From Rotaria macrura (lineage: Eukaryota; Rotifera; Eurotatoria; Philodinida; Philodinidae), in NCBI GenBank assembly GCA_900239685.1, contig OENT01000225.1:1-64000 (forward strand): a stretch of 64,000 nucleotides of DNA, read 5' to 3'. Positions within the stretch are counted from its first letter, which is position 1, and each line of letters begins with the position of its first letter. The notes below the pieces were generated by a model. That model made no database searches. It saw only the letters and a list, made by a program, of their open reading frames with translations, and was not told the origin of the DNA. The position numbers and the translations under genes are program-made. Of the stretch, positions 25,601 to 38,462 are shown piece after piece.

Positions 25601-26851
25601 CGCATTTGTATTGAATTACAATTGAATATCAAATCTTGTGGAACAAAATATACTCTTGTTAGGTAAAGATTAATTTATTTAGTTGTTCGTTGACAATTAT
25701 TTAAGAAATTCAAGGAATGCACACGTTTAATAAATTTATTTCTGAGAAAGTTCTCTAAACGTCAACATACGTATTTTTAAATATAATTTCTCCCAATATG
25801 AATCGAATTGCTGGATTCTTTCATTGAAAATTAGTTGTCGAGAGATTCTATCCAATAGTTGAATCATGTGCTTGCATTTTACGATCATATTCAGAGTGTC
25901 GAACGAAGCATTTTCTTTTGTCATTCATCTATTATTATTCTTCGATATTAGAGAAAATATCGAATCTTCGACCGTTAACTTTATCATATAGTTTCATTGA
26001 TTTTCCTGAATAGAAAGGCGATTTCAAAGATTCAACATGGAAAAACACTGATTGAATCAAAGATAATTTTAGTACTGAAAAAAATTTCAGTTTGTCTTCT
26101 GTTTCAGGATGAGACACAAAAAGAATTCGACCATTGTTTCGTTGACTCAGGTTTTTTTTTCGGTCTTTATTTTTCTAGTCGATGACTGGAACTTGTTCAA
26201 GTCCAAAATTAAAACCATAGGCTCAAGTTGATGTGCTGCATTGCTAATGTTAACTTGTTACGGTTGACTTTTCTGACCAAATATATTTGATTCCGATTTG
26301 TGTAGAATATCTAGAACCATCGAGCACGCAGTTAACACATAGCTATCAAATCTTGCTCCAGAATATTCATTATTCCAATGTACACATGTTTTGATTTTGT
26401 GAAAGTTTTTCACTGTAGAATAAATCGACCTGTTAATTTCTCAATTTCAATATCATTCTCTTTTCTCTTTAGACAAGCACTAGCTCACGGTTTATTCATG
26501 AATGTAGCTGAATATTTTAAAGAAAACGATTATCGAACAGTATGTTTGAATGAAAATCATACTATCATTGATGTGATTCTATTTTACTCATTAGCTAAAT
26601 GATCGTCACGTTGTTAAAATTCATCCAAGTTCAGTATTATTTGGTGCTAAACCTTCAGTAGTTGTTTTTACTGAATTAATTCAAACAACAAAAAGATTTA
26701 TTAGGTAAATAGTCTTTTCTTTTCTTGATTGACTATGATTTTTGTTAAAATTCTAAATATTTATCTTTTTAGAGACATAACAGTAGTTGAACCGGCATGG
26801 CTAATAGAAAGTAATCCGGATTACTTTAAAACACGTCTTTCTTCTAAGTAG
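22664..26851 (+). CDS. DHX33: DEAH-box RNA helicase, DHX33-like
   Basis: Nine exons with matching phases encode 677 residues, close to vertebrate DHX33: 22664-23416, 23480-23675, 24039-24260, 24916-25174, 25242-25455, 25529-25662, 26473-26539, 26595-26704, 26773-26851. Visible motifs: Walker A GETGCGKT (56-63), Ia TQPRRVAA (96-103), DEAH (165-168), SAT (202-204), FLTGQDEID (about 263), [11 protein letters not shown] (324-333, Gly where Ala is usual), [11 protein letters not shown] (372-380). The winged-helix/HA2 region and an OB-fold end with IHPSSVLFG and [16 protein letters not shown] follow, collinear with DHX33. The family unwinds RNA with ATP; DHX33 is linked to rRNA synthesis, translation and dsRNA sensing. 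The seventh intron (26540-26594) is spliced by analogy, and reading through it would add a stop. Introns 2, 3 and 6 are 363-810 nt, the others short. Confidence 0.93.
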
Positions 26852-26954
26852 TTTGCTTTTGTTCTTATACAAATCGGTGATGGATTTGTGATTTGTTTAT
26901 TAGTTAAAGAAAATAAAAAAAAAAGATTATAAAAAAACAACAAAAGTTTTTATT

Positions 26955-27221
26955 TTAATTGTCATTTTTTTCTAACGTTATCAATTCTTTATCATGGACA
27001 CCTTGTAAAAGTAATTCTGAGGAATAACTAATTACTTTACGACGTTTGGCAGCTTTCAATGTACCAGCCAAGCTTTCGAATGTATCTTGAATTTCATCAT
27101 TACGAAATAAATCACCAAATGTTGTTTCGTATTTGCCAGTCGAAGAATTTTGTTTACCTATTGAACGAATAAAATTAACTAATAAGGATATTTCATGTTC
27201 AACTTGAGCCACATTAGCCAT
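26955..27221 (-). CDS. ABRACL: ABRACL (Costars family) actin-regulatory small protein
   Basis: An uninterrupted 88-codon gene. The protein matches the whole Costars domain: VEHEISLLVNFI at the start, FGDLFRND in the middle, then the family hallmark GTLKAAKRRKVISYSSELLL and QGVHD near the end. ABRACL/Costars proteins are about 80 residues long and promote actin dynamics and cell movement through cofilin-linked pathways. The gene lies tail to tail with the helicase, 103 bp between stop codons, so the 3' untranslated regions probably overlap. It has a few extra residues at both ends and no introns. Confidence 0.93.
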   Translation of the reverse strand: MANVAQVEHEISLLVNFIRSIGKQNSSTGKYETTFGDLFRNDEIQDTFESLAGTLKAAKRRKVISYSSELLLQGVHDKELITLEKNDN

Positions 27222-29896
27222 ATTTCGAGTAATATGTTGATAATTAAATGAAAGTTTTTTGTCTGATTGTTATGTTGTCGCATGTAAGTTGTGGTCTATT
27301 CGTGTTGCACGATTAAGACTAGCCATACTACTGATCTAATGTCATTACGCATCTTATGATGTCGCTCTAAATCAATGAACCTAGAGAATCTAAGGATGTT
27401 GCTGTCAAACATTTTCTTTCTTTTGTTTCAAACACGGACTTTATGTTGACGATATTCTTTCATACGGAAAAGAAACATCGAGCAGATTTTCTGTCACTAT
27501 AATTTCTTTACTTTACGTATCATATGCATCAGTAAAGAATTTCAAGAGTCAAATTTCTGCAAATTACATTTTGAGAAAATCATTGATATTCATGACAAAA
27601 TCTTTATGAAAGCTACGTTAACAATTCATGTAAAAGTTCTGATTCAAGGCTCAGTGTGAAATAGCACATGACAAAGATGATGTAAAAATAGAAAATCAAG
27701 TGTGTACTTTGTTTTAAGTAAGCAATCTTCTTCAGATTTAGTGGCATGTAATTTTACTCTTGTTACATTCGATTGTGCCTAGTGAGTTCATTGTGACACA
27801 GTCAATGAAGAGCTTTTTCTGATTCAGTTTCATGTTTCAATAAATTTCGGTGCCAATGACTCATTACTTCTACGTACGAAAACATAGCACATCAAGATTT
27901 TAATTTACAAAATTTGGACAATATTACAATGGGATCACTTAGGATAATTACTGTGTTTTAAATAAGTAGCTTGTATTGTTTCAAATGTGACTTTACGGTT
28001 ATCAACGTACTCCCACGTTTAAATACTTTAATTTCTTTGGGTGTTAGAAGTAATTAGAGTTACAATTCTATCGTAGTCTTTTTTCCGCTCAAGATTTTGG
28101 TTTTTAAATCACCATAATTTTACTAATTGAAACTTTTGTGGCCTACTCGAAATTTTTAAACAAACTATACATAGTGTTACTCGAATATTCGTACTCATTC
28201 TTATAAAGTATCGTAATTTCAAAATTTAAGCCAATATTTTATCCGAAATTCCACTTATCTATTTGAAACATAGATCTATAACTAATGTTGTGATACAAAC
28301 AAAAATATCATGTATAGAAATACAACCTGGAACATAGTTTGTTGAATACTACATATTAAAAGAAAATCCTATTGAATAGATAGACACTTATCTCAATTCT
28401 AAAAATTTACTAAATTATTTTCCATTAGAGAATATAACTCTCGAATGTAGGAACTACTATTCAAGAACCCTCTCCTATATACTTATGCTTCAAACTTTGG
28501 AATGCTTTTTAGTTTTAAATAACTTCCAAAGTTCTATTTAGAAATGTTCAAGAAAAGAATTGGAACGAAATAGAAGTACTGTATCGTTCGACTTGATGAC
28601 ATAGTTTAAACGCTCTGCTGAGTATCATCCATGATAAAAAGAAAATACTATTATAAATAAATTTTCTTTTGTTCATCGCATTAAACAAAGAACAAAACAT
28701 TTGCCATTAGTTGATTGTATACATTGATGACAATGATGGATTCCTGATGTGAGAAATAAGGTCATTAGTAACTAAACGTATACTTATTGAAGTGAAGATA
28801 AACTGAAATAATTGGATAATGAGTTATATTATGTTGTTCTGTTCATGACAGAAACAAATACTTAGCATAATAGCTGATGTATTTATCGGCAGAACATTCC
28901 AAATAGAAAAACGAGCATATCATTGATGTAACCTTCTTTTGCAGTATAATAATTACATGTATATTACATTATTATTCTGCATCATTACAATAATAAGTGT
29001 TTGCATTAGCATTCATGTACTCGATGTAGATTAGAATATTTATGAAATTTCAACCTTGAGTTATAATCTATCGATTAAAACTGTATTTGATCAATCACAG
29101 TTAAAAATCTTTGTTGTTTTTTTTTCTTCAGAATTTTGTTAATCGATTTCTTTCATTATTGGATACTTCCGTTAAATATTATTACAATTTATTGTATCTG
29201 TAGTTATTTCTACTTGAGAAAATTGATCAACAGGGTATGGTAAATATTCTAATATATTCAAAGAGTCTGTATGTATCAAAAACCAACGTGATCATGATAA
29301 TTTGTTATCTGTGAACATGTATCACTATAATGCCGAGGGAAATTTTTATATAGGGTTCCAGATATTTAATCGATTGTATCGGGCAGATGGTCTACACTAC
29401 TTCATCTATTTCCTGAGGTTCATCAGATACTATTTCTACATGGAATCGATTGTCATTCATGCATCTCATAGTTAATTTTTTCAAGAAAAAGCTATGTCGA
29501 CACTGAAAAGAATAAACTGAAAATGATGAATATTTTTTCTCTTGTGCTTCAAAATCGAAAATCTACATACTAATTAATACAAAATAGTTTATTCAGTCTA
29601 CATGATGATAATCATCAACTAAATAACGATAGAACAACAAGAATCTTCTATTTATATCGATTGAAATGCTTAAAAGCCGAGAATCAAATAATAGACAACA
29701 AGTAAGTAGCTTTTATCATGTGTTCTGATGAGATTTCATTACTATTTTTGCCTTTGCTACTTGAACCGACAGGCGAACTTACTCTTCCGATTCCATCCTT
29801 TTTTTTATTATGTTAGCTTTATTATCGCCTTTTCTTAATGTCATTTCAAGCCTTTCTTTTCAACATCACAGCGTGTCGTATTTTATCAATCAAAGT
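27222..29896. other. Intergenic, no gene recognised
   Basis: About 2.7 kb of AT-rich spacer between ABRACL (whose promoter must lie just after 27221) and the 3' end of the ADC-like gene. I see no exon-like frame, repeat array or RNA signature. Confidence 0.5.
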
Positions 29897-30589
29897 TTAA
29901 CACAGCATTTGTTCAGCTTTAGGAAATACAAGTGTGAATGCTTCATAGCCAACACCATACGTATACAAAGATAACTTTTCATGGGAAGGAATTTCTTTTC
30001 CATCAGTTCGAAATTCAATTAATTGAACAAGTGGTCGAAACCATCCACTACATGAGGGTGTAATTTTTGAAAAAGCATCTTTTTCAGTTTGTTCATCTAG
30101 AGGTGATTGAAGAAGTGTTCGAAAACCCGATGGAACTATTGCACTACCAGCAGGAACACAATATAGCCTTGGTCGAACTCGAATCGTACAAAAGGGTTCG
30201 TCATGTTCTGGCAAAGAAATCTGTACCGACGTACTATCTTCATTCCAAGAAAATCGTGCCAATTTTTTCGGTACACTCCAATTACGTCGTCCATTTATCA
30301 CTGAATCAAGTGATGAAACATAAATTTGTGTTATACGATAATAGGTTTTATCACCAAATTTGTATGAACCAGGAAAAAATAATAATTCATCATAAGGTCC
30401 TACTGGAGAATCTGTATAACGTACAAGAAGCATCCCACCCATACCACCAAGAAATGGACTTCGAACAGGTTCAGGATTTTCATTAAATGATTCTTCAATT
30501 GACCGTGATCCATGCATAAATAGATAAGCTACTTGACCATTCAAAGTCCATGGAGCTGGAGCATCTATAACAGTATCCTTATCGACCAT
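29897..30589 (-). CDS. Acetoacetate decarboxylase-like protein, intronless
   Basis: A single 230-codon frame. It begins APAPWTLNGQVAYLF and contains GGMGGMLLVRYTDSPVGPYDELL (about 48-70), YYRITQIYVSS, NGRRNWSVPKKLARFSW (100-116) and a C-terminal TYGVGYEAFTLVFP. This is the layout of the acetoacetate decarboxylase-like superfamily, in which a lysine in the VPKK segment (here K108/K109) corresponds to the Schiff-base region of bacterial ADC. Many eukaryotic members are uncharacterised and need not decarboxylate acetoacetate. The lack of introns amid intron-rich neighbours, and similarity in style to fungal and plant members, suggest horizontal acquisition; this is inference. ATG at 30587-30589 is the first start, and stops lie upstream. 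Confidence 0.8.
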   Translation of the reverse strand: MVDKDTVIDAPAPWTLNGQVAYLFMHGSRSIEESFNENPEPVRSPFLGGMGGMLLVRYTDSPVGPYDELLFFPGSYKFGDKTYYRITQIYVSSLDSVINGRRNWSVPKKLARFSWNEDSTSVQISLPEHDEPFCTIRVRPRLYCVPAGSAIVPSGFRTLLQSPLDEQTEKDAFSKITPSCSGWFRPLVQLIEFRTDGKEIPSHEKLSLYTYGVGYEAFTLVFPKAEQMLC

Positions 30590-33215
30590 CCTATCTCTTA
30601 CTTGCTACTGACTATGATTATTATCATTTGATAAGGGATATATGTTTGTTTTTTTTTCTTTTTTTTGATGTAGTAAACTAAGTATTCATTCATCCACCTG
30701 TCGGATGTTGACGACAAAACGTTTGACAGATATGTGGCGCCCTCATCAGAAACTTGGCTTTTGTGAACATGTCATAAATAAAAAGTATTCAAAAATAGTC
30801 ATATTTTATTTCTAGCTCAATGGCTATGTTCATAGAAAATTTTCCTATAGTTATTAATCTTTTTTTTTAATTCATCAACGAATTCATTTGTTTTCATATC
30901 AATACATATATATTATATGAAAGTGTATGTGCCTGTTCCTATAAAGAACTTATTTTAATATATGTAATTAATATTTTCTACAGATAAGTATATTGACTAA
31001 ACACTTCATATACATGCTGAAGAATTATTATTAAAACTCTAATAATCAATCAATCTGTCTCAAAATACGACGGCAAGTGCTGTTAGTATTGTTAGTACGT
31101 CATCACATGTTTTGTAAGGCGGAGCGATCATCAATATTAAACGAACTACAATAACAGTATTGGTCCAATTAGCTTTAGTGCGCCGTTGTAACAAACAAAA
31201 ACGAGGAAAAAAAGAAAGAGAAAAAAAATATATCGTCATATTATTATTATTTTCTTCTTCTTCTTCTCCTCGTTTTATTTTGTATTGTAAACCGAGAGAG
31301 CGAGAGAAATAGCATGCACATGACATGTAGCTCATCGGCTCACTCATTTTATGACTAGTTTTATAGTTCTAACCAGAGAGAGAGAAAGAAAGCTTGCCAT
31401 TACAACTGTAACTATTACTGTTGAGCACAGTGCTGTTTACTTATACAATACAGACCAGAGATCACCAACGCACAAGGCATAACAAAAGTAGTAGCATCAA
31501 TAAAATGATCAAGATAAAAAGAACGAGACAACTGCCCTTTTTCTTCTCTTCTTCGTCCGTTTTATAATTGTGTTTGGTGGATTCCGCTCATCGTCGTCGT
31601 TTCGTGATCCATCGACGCGCGTAGCTCAACCACACACCACACGCACAAAATCGCTTGGATAGATAGAACGATAAATAACAAGCTCTTTTCCTATTTGTCC
31701 CTGATCCAAAGTAAGTTGACAGTTTCTCTTTACTGTTGATATACGGATCAAAATTTATCATTAACTTTCATCTTGTTTAACATTGATGATAAAAAATGAG
31801 AAAATCATATCCTTGACTAACATATTCGAAGATAGAGAGAAGCACTGTGTCTTAGATAGATAAGACAGGAAAATAATATTTGTACGATTTAACTAGATGA
31901 TTTTGTCATATGATGTTTCAATGAAGTGAAATTGCAAAAGAACGATTTCTTTTGTTGATGTAGACATTTGCATTGATTGTGATAGATGATTTCTATTATT
32001 CTTTGATTCAAGTTCAATATCAAAAGAAAGGAATGCTTTGCATTAATGCTTATTATGTTGTCTTTTCTTCATGACTTACACATGTAAAGCAGANAAAATC
32101 ATCTTCATTGACTGAACATGTGATGTGCCTATGCTTGTAATACGAATGTACAATTATATTGAGCTACTTTTCTATTCCAATTAGTGATACTTGATCAATA
32201 CATAGATTCGAACAACCCAATATGTACTGATTGTCGAAGTAATGATAAGGGAAGAAGAAGAAGAAGTACCAATGAGTCCTTGATGAGTCCTTCTCTTCTA
32301 GTTAAATGATAGCAACATATTTTATCTAAATGGCACTGATGGCTTTATGTTATAAGATCGATTTGTCTCTCAACACATACAGCTGGAGGTATTTTACAAA
32401 GATGGAATGACAATGGTAATATCGATTAGATACAATAAAAATGAGTAATTCTGATGAGAAAAAACTGGCATCATATAGAAGAATATATAGGCGGATGTGC
32501 ATGTGGGTTTCCTTCTAATTTTCTTTCTCTTAGTATATAATATTGCGATGAACAAAGTTTCTCTGGTATGAAGTTCGGATGTTTATTCTCGCGCTCCTAT
32601 TTTTCTGTCTGATCTTTTTCTAGCATGATGATTCTTGCATGTGAGTGCTTGCGTGTATGTAACCAGGGCGTTCGAGCCGCAAAAAAGGTGGAGAAGAATG
32701 AGGAGAAAAAAGAGAAGACGAAGAAAAAGAAAAAGAATCTCGATAGTTCACTAGCAATAATGTTTTAGCCCGATGGGGAATCTGCTTGAGCGAAGTTAGG
32801 CGGAGTAAGAAACGAAGAAATGATCGTTTTTCTTTTTCTTTGCTTAGCATGAAATAATCGCCATAGAATTGCTCTTACCTTTTTATATTCATTGATAACA
32901 CTAAAACACTGTAAAATGATTATGCAAGCATCCATACTTATGAACGTTTCATATCCGATTAGTTTCCGATGGCTTGCATTAATTTTTCTTTTTTTCAATC
33001 TTTTAATCTATCATAAAAGAATCGATCTTGATCTTAAATCTAAATTAGTCAATAGGGACAAATAATAAATCAAAAGGAGAAATGGAGACCCGAGTGTTAC
33101 TTTTATGTTTGTATATGACAGCTTGCTTTTTGTTTTTCTCTTAATTTATTCATATTTTTCAAGAAGTTTTAACTTTATTTTCCTGTTTCGTTTTCTTTTT
33201 GTTCAGGATGCCAAA
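30590..33215. promoter_or_regulatory. Upstream region of the 33216 gene, with probable 5' UTR exon
   Basis: No coding sequence. A strong donor (CCAAA|gtaagt at 31711) and an acceptor (TTTTTGTTCAG at 33196-33206) suggest a non-coding first exon ending at 31710 and an intron of about 1.5 kb, with the ATG 10 bases into the next exon. The stretch also holds CTTCTT- and GAGA-rich tracts (31200-31390) common at promoters. Confidence 0.45.
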
Positions 33216-36200
33216 ATGGGCACTGCCGAATCGTCTCAATCGTCCGAAATCGGTGGTATCGGCGGTTTTACTGGTCATTCATCATTTCGCAGACAATCGC
33301 CTAATGTTGCTCGTTTGATACGTGGTGAAAATTCACAAAAAATGGAATATGAATTTCCAATATCGGACATTACTACGACGAATTGTGGATACTATCAACA
33401 GCATGGAGGTGGGACTGCTAATAATCACATGATAATAAGTGGAAAAATTAATCGTCATATTTCTGATCAACAAATAAATCATCATGATAATGTTTTATCC
33501 AATGCAAAAGTTTCTTCAAATGAAACATCCAGTATATGGTTATCATTAACCAGTTGTTTTGGCTGTCGCTCACGTGACTCAAATGCGTCGACAATGAATC
33601 CACTTCGTGATAAAGTACATGCAATACGTATCGTCCGAGCTTCGAATGATTTAACACCCGCTGTATTTGATTCACATTATAATATCATAACACTTGAACA
33701 ATTACGAGAATGCGAAAATAATGGATCTGGTGGTAATCTAAGTGATACGCCAGATTCAACAAATCCTACTGATCCGGAATCGTTTCATAATGGAAACGGG
33801 CCGATATCATCGAAAAAAGGTGAAAACAGTGGCCGAATGAGAAAAAAGAAAAAAAAACGAGCAGCCGCAGCAGCGTATGCTGCTCGAACAATGACTTCGG
33901 ATGATGATGAAGGATCTGAACGGACGCATGAAAAAGGTATTTGATGATGATGATGAGAAACTGCTGGCCAGTTACTCATTTTAATTCAGTCAGAAAAAGT
34001 GCGGTTATTATTTTTTTTGTGTGGTGATAATTGACTAATACCCGTGCAATTGAGTCTAGACTATGGCAATATTCGATTTTCATTTTTTTGTATGATTTCT
34101 CTTGCGCTTTGTTTTTGAAAATCTGTGTTCAATTTTGACGTGTTTTTCTTTCTCTGCTTCTACAATTTCCTTCTCTTTTTTTTCCTCTCATTGCTTCATG
34201 CATATTGTACTTATCAAGTGAGAATTCTGAATGAAAAATCAGAAATTAATTTCTATGTGAGAAGAAAAGAAAAAGAAGAGCAATGCTAATAAGTACTTTA
34301 ATCAGAACATGTTCATTCCTATTGAAAAGCGAAATCATTGAGAAAAATATAAAGATTTTCTTCATCTATTAAACGAACTATTTTACGAGTGGATTCTTTT
34401 TGAAGTGCTAAACAAATATAAAATAACATAAGAAATTCTAACTTGCGGCTACCATTCCATTTCTAGTTGGGAAAATATTATTAGATAATGTCAAGTTAAA
34501 TAGATCAAATTTTCATGATTTAATGATACGCTTGAAATATTACAACATGGCCAAACTATCAAGATACATAAGCAACATTCATAAACAGAGTTAATTAAAA
34601 ATCTCTTATGATTAAACAGCATGCAATCGACCTACAACAATTTTAATTCTCTCGTTCATAAGTAATCATTGCACATTGTGCTTGGATAAACAATAAGACG
34701 AAAGAAAAGGAGACTTGGTAGTATTGAAAAAGTAATATTTGCACGTTTCATGTAAATAAAGTAAAGTCAAGAAGAACTTTCTCTAATAGAAATATTAGAA
34801 TTCATTTATTGAAGAATTTGATCATTTTCAAATTTCAAATAAGTTAGTATTAATTTATTGATTATTAACAAAAACAAGTACAGGTGTTGTTTCTCGGATT
34901 TTTGTTTTTCGTGATAGAGACGTTGACATAATAGAATGATGAATGAATATAAAATTAAAATAATTCATGTAGGACTTATTCTGATAAATCAGAACTTGTA
35001 TTTATACGATAGAAATGCGTAAACTCTATTTTTCAGTTCGCCTTTTCATCTATGATAGACATACAATCATTCGTATGACTAATCAAAAATGAAAGTTAGA
35101 TCTCTTGAGAAAACGATCAAATAATTGCAAATCATGTAGAAATAGCAGATCGAATTAGTTTATCGATGAAGATTTTTATTGAGTGTTGTATTTTTAGATG
35201 CAATTATAGTTGATTCATACTTACAAGCACTAGTGTAAATTAAGAAGAAAATTATTCAAACTTAATATTGACGTTCGAATTTCAATGAAATAAACCATGC
35301 GAATCTAAATGAAACAAATAAAAAAGAAAAAATATTCTAGAATATGTTTTATAGTTTACTGGATTCGACAAAGATTCTATCGACTGAACTATTCATTATT
35401 TTACATTATCGACCGATAAAATGTTTCCTCAATTAGAGCAACAATAAGTTCTAAGTCAAGTAATGTTTGAAAAGCGCTGTAGATAGTATCCCAGTTACGT
35501 AAGTCAAAACCTACATGTTGACTTTGATGAAATTTTTCATCTAGGTCAGCTATTTATAATTAATTACTATACTACGTCGATTTTTTTTTAATCATTCTCT
35601 TTTGTTATTTGTTGATTGAAAATAGGAATATTAGTTTTGACAAATGAGTATAGCTTAGTCGTACTTGATGTCAAAGCTGTTCTGTATCATAAGGAAATAA
35701 CATTTTGCTATTAAGTATTTGATAAGTGACTATTATAGAATGTTAATGGAATTTTTTTGGCATGTATTTATAATTGAATATGAACATAGTTAGACGAATA
35801 GACATAGATGTACATTGCATCGTATTAGATTTGAAATTAAAATTTCAGTTTAATAATTAATGTAAAAATAACCTATGTTGATTGAAAGCAAAATTTATAT
35901 TTTGTATGTATACAAAAGGAAGACACGAAACGTCAACATAAGTCTTACACAAAATAGATGATAATAATAGAATTCTTGATTGAATGGTAGAATCAGGTTG
36001 AAATAAGGTGAGCAAGTCATATTCTATGTTGTTGTTTTATATTAATCATTTTCTAAAGTACGATGATTATCTCATCGTTTTGGATAGAAAAACGAAGGTA
36101 TTGTTTGAGTACTTGATTCGAATGAAAAAGAGAGATCAAGGATCGCATAGAATACCAACAGATGTTCTCTTACGAAAGAATTACTTCATTTCACTTTGCA

Positions 36201-38462
36201 AGCTCATCCTTTAACCATAATTAAGTCTAGTGGAAAACCTGGAGGCATTCATGTTTAGAACTCATCATCTCTAAATTACATTTAACGGTTGGATGAGAAA
36301 AAAAGCGTTCTCGTTTTTAGCCATATGATAGCCATCTGATAATTCTATTAATACTATATTGGTCTTAAGATGAATTATAAGATTGAATAGTATCAGTCGA
36401 ATTGAATTATTCTTAAGATTGAAATATTTGACAATTAGAATACTATCAGTATGAGGTAAATGTTGACTACGAGAGAAAAACCTAGTGTAGGCTTAGGATT
36501 TTTGCTGACACTACTGTTTATGAAATATCAACAAACATGTTTGATTTTTTTTTTCGGTTACTAGGATCGTACTCTAGTTTATATATTTTCTTCGTTCATT
36601 AACGCTTAAAACTGTTCAAAGACAATGGTACGAATAAAATCATTCTAGTTTGAAAAGACAACTGTTCACATTACAAATCTATTGAAATACGAAATTCAAA
36701 GTCGAATCAAGAAAACTTGTTTTGATATTTTCAAAACTTTAGGGTAACGATGTTAGGCAATTTCATGTCATATGATTATGTATCACTCGCAATTCTGAGT
36801 TTTATCAAGTAAAAATTAAAATATTATCAACACTTCACTGTCGATCAGTTCCTTGCCATATAATGAAAAGACATGTTAAAATCTCTGTTTGATGTTTTAT
36901 TGATAATGTCAGTATATATGATGTTCTCGTCATTTCATTATGAACTATTAATGTCATTTAGTTGTCTTCCTTTTTTCTCGTGTCATACTGAAGCATTCAA
37001 ACAGTCGGTTTATCTAATAGCATCCATTGTTAGAAATCAGTTTTTTTTTCACTACTGTAGTCAAGCTTTAATACGCAGTCTCGTTTAATTAGGATAACGT
37101 ATAAATAATCGTCAAGACATATGAAGAATAAACAATCGTCCTCCTTTCATCAAAATAACATTCATATATCCGAATTGAAGAATCTTCGATACGAATCTAT
37201 GAAAGTTTTCCATAGCTGAATTCAGAGCTAATTATAGTCAAAAAGTAATGTGTTTATATTTGCAAGCAGTTTAGAATATTTGATTCATTGAAAAGAAAAT
37301 AAAAATACGCCTAGACAACAAAAGAAAACTGTATCTAATCTATAAAACATGTCACGATGATTGTCCTAGGCAGGGATCAACATATCTTTTTCTCATATGC
37401 TATTTGTGCAATTGTCAAGGATTTATGGTCGACTGAAAACATCGTGTAAAAAAAAAATACGTTGACTACAATTATCTATGCTCGTCTTCAGAAAGGTTAC
37501 TTATGTGATTAGGCAGCATTTTTTTTTATTAACAAGACCAACAAGCATTGTTGTATTTATTCGATAGTGCCAACTCATCTTGAAATACGTACTATGAGTG
37601 GAGTTTCGTCTCGTCAACAATATCGTCAACGATATCTTGTTGCTCGTCAACCAGTATGTATTTAAATGTATATTCATATATGAATGAAATAGATTTCTAA
37701 AAACGATTTGATTAGTTTTCTTATGAAGATAATGCTTCAAAAAGACGAGGACTTTTCATGGTTCAATGTCGTCGTCGATCTCATTCATTGTTTTCAAACT
37801 ATGATAATAATCTTGAATATGAACATGTATTTACGAAATCAAAATGGTCTATTGTTCGACGACGTTTACCAGATATTCTTGCACTAAGTACAACATATAA
37901 ACCAGGAAGTATTCGAGCTCAACTTGTTCTACTTATGTCACTGATGAATACACAAGCCGAATTTTTGCATACATGTAGTGAAAATGAGTTTAACTATGAT
38001 TTAACTTGTATTCCAACAAGTGTAACTCTATATAACCGTGGTCAGGAACAAATAATTCATTTAAAACGTATTCCACCTCAACAAATGATACATGTTGATG
38101 TTGATGGTCTTCAATTTTCAATTCCAACACAACAATTCATCGTTGCTATAAGTCGTGGTGATGCATATAAAGCAGCTTCGAAATTTTGTCCACCAGTCGT
38201 AACTCAAATGTTAATTGATTTATCCAGAACAAAAGTTGTCTACGATGGGCAAGTATATCAACAAGTACTATTTAAAATGCGTGTTACGAAAACATTATTT
38301 TTTATTTTATTTATCTTATTCATTGGAATGATATTAGTACTTATTGTGGGTACAGCAACCACAGTATATCGAATGAACTCATTTAATTATACAACTTCAT
38401 TTGATACAGTATTACCTGTTGTATCTAAATCACCAATGGAAGAATATTTAAAATGGAGATAA
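33216..38462 (+). CDS. Unrecognised protein: myristoylation-type N-terminus, charged linker, C-terminal transmembrane helix
   Basis: Three exons in matching phase: 33216-33936, 37568-37653, 37716-38462, giving 517 residues. The protein starts MGTAESS, a good N-myristoylation context (Gly2, Ser6). It then has a long polar region, a Cys-rich patch (SCFGCRSRD), and a Lys run followed by an Ala run and an acidic patch (KKKKKRAAAAAYAA...SDDDEGSE, about 210-235). The second half (from about 270) is compact and better folded-looking, with YKPGSIRAQLVLLMSLMNTQ and CPPVVTQMLIDLSRTKVVYD, then one hydrophobic helix (about 460-485) and a 35-residue end. I recognise no family. Joining exon 1 to exons 2-3 across a 3.6-kb intron rests on splice sites and phase only, so they could be two genes. 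Confidence 0.6.
33937..37567 (+). other. Large putative intron without other genes
   Basis: 3.6 kb of AT-rich DNA between a donor (AAAAAG|gtattt) and an acceptor (TTTATTCGATAG). Short open frames (for example 36008-36214, 36873-37088) lack recognisable content. No repeat array or RNA gene is seen. Confidence 0.4.

Noticed and set aside
30067..30486. 139-codon frame on the plus strand
   Set aside because: Antisense shadow of the ADC-like gene.
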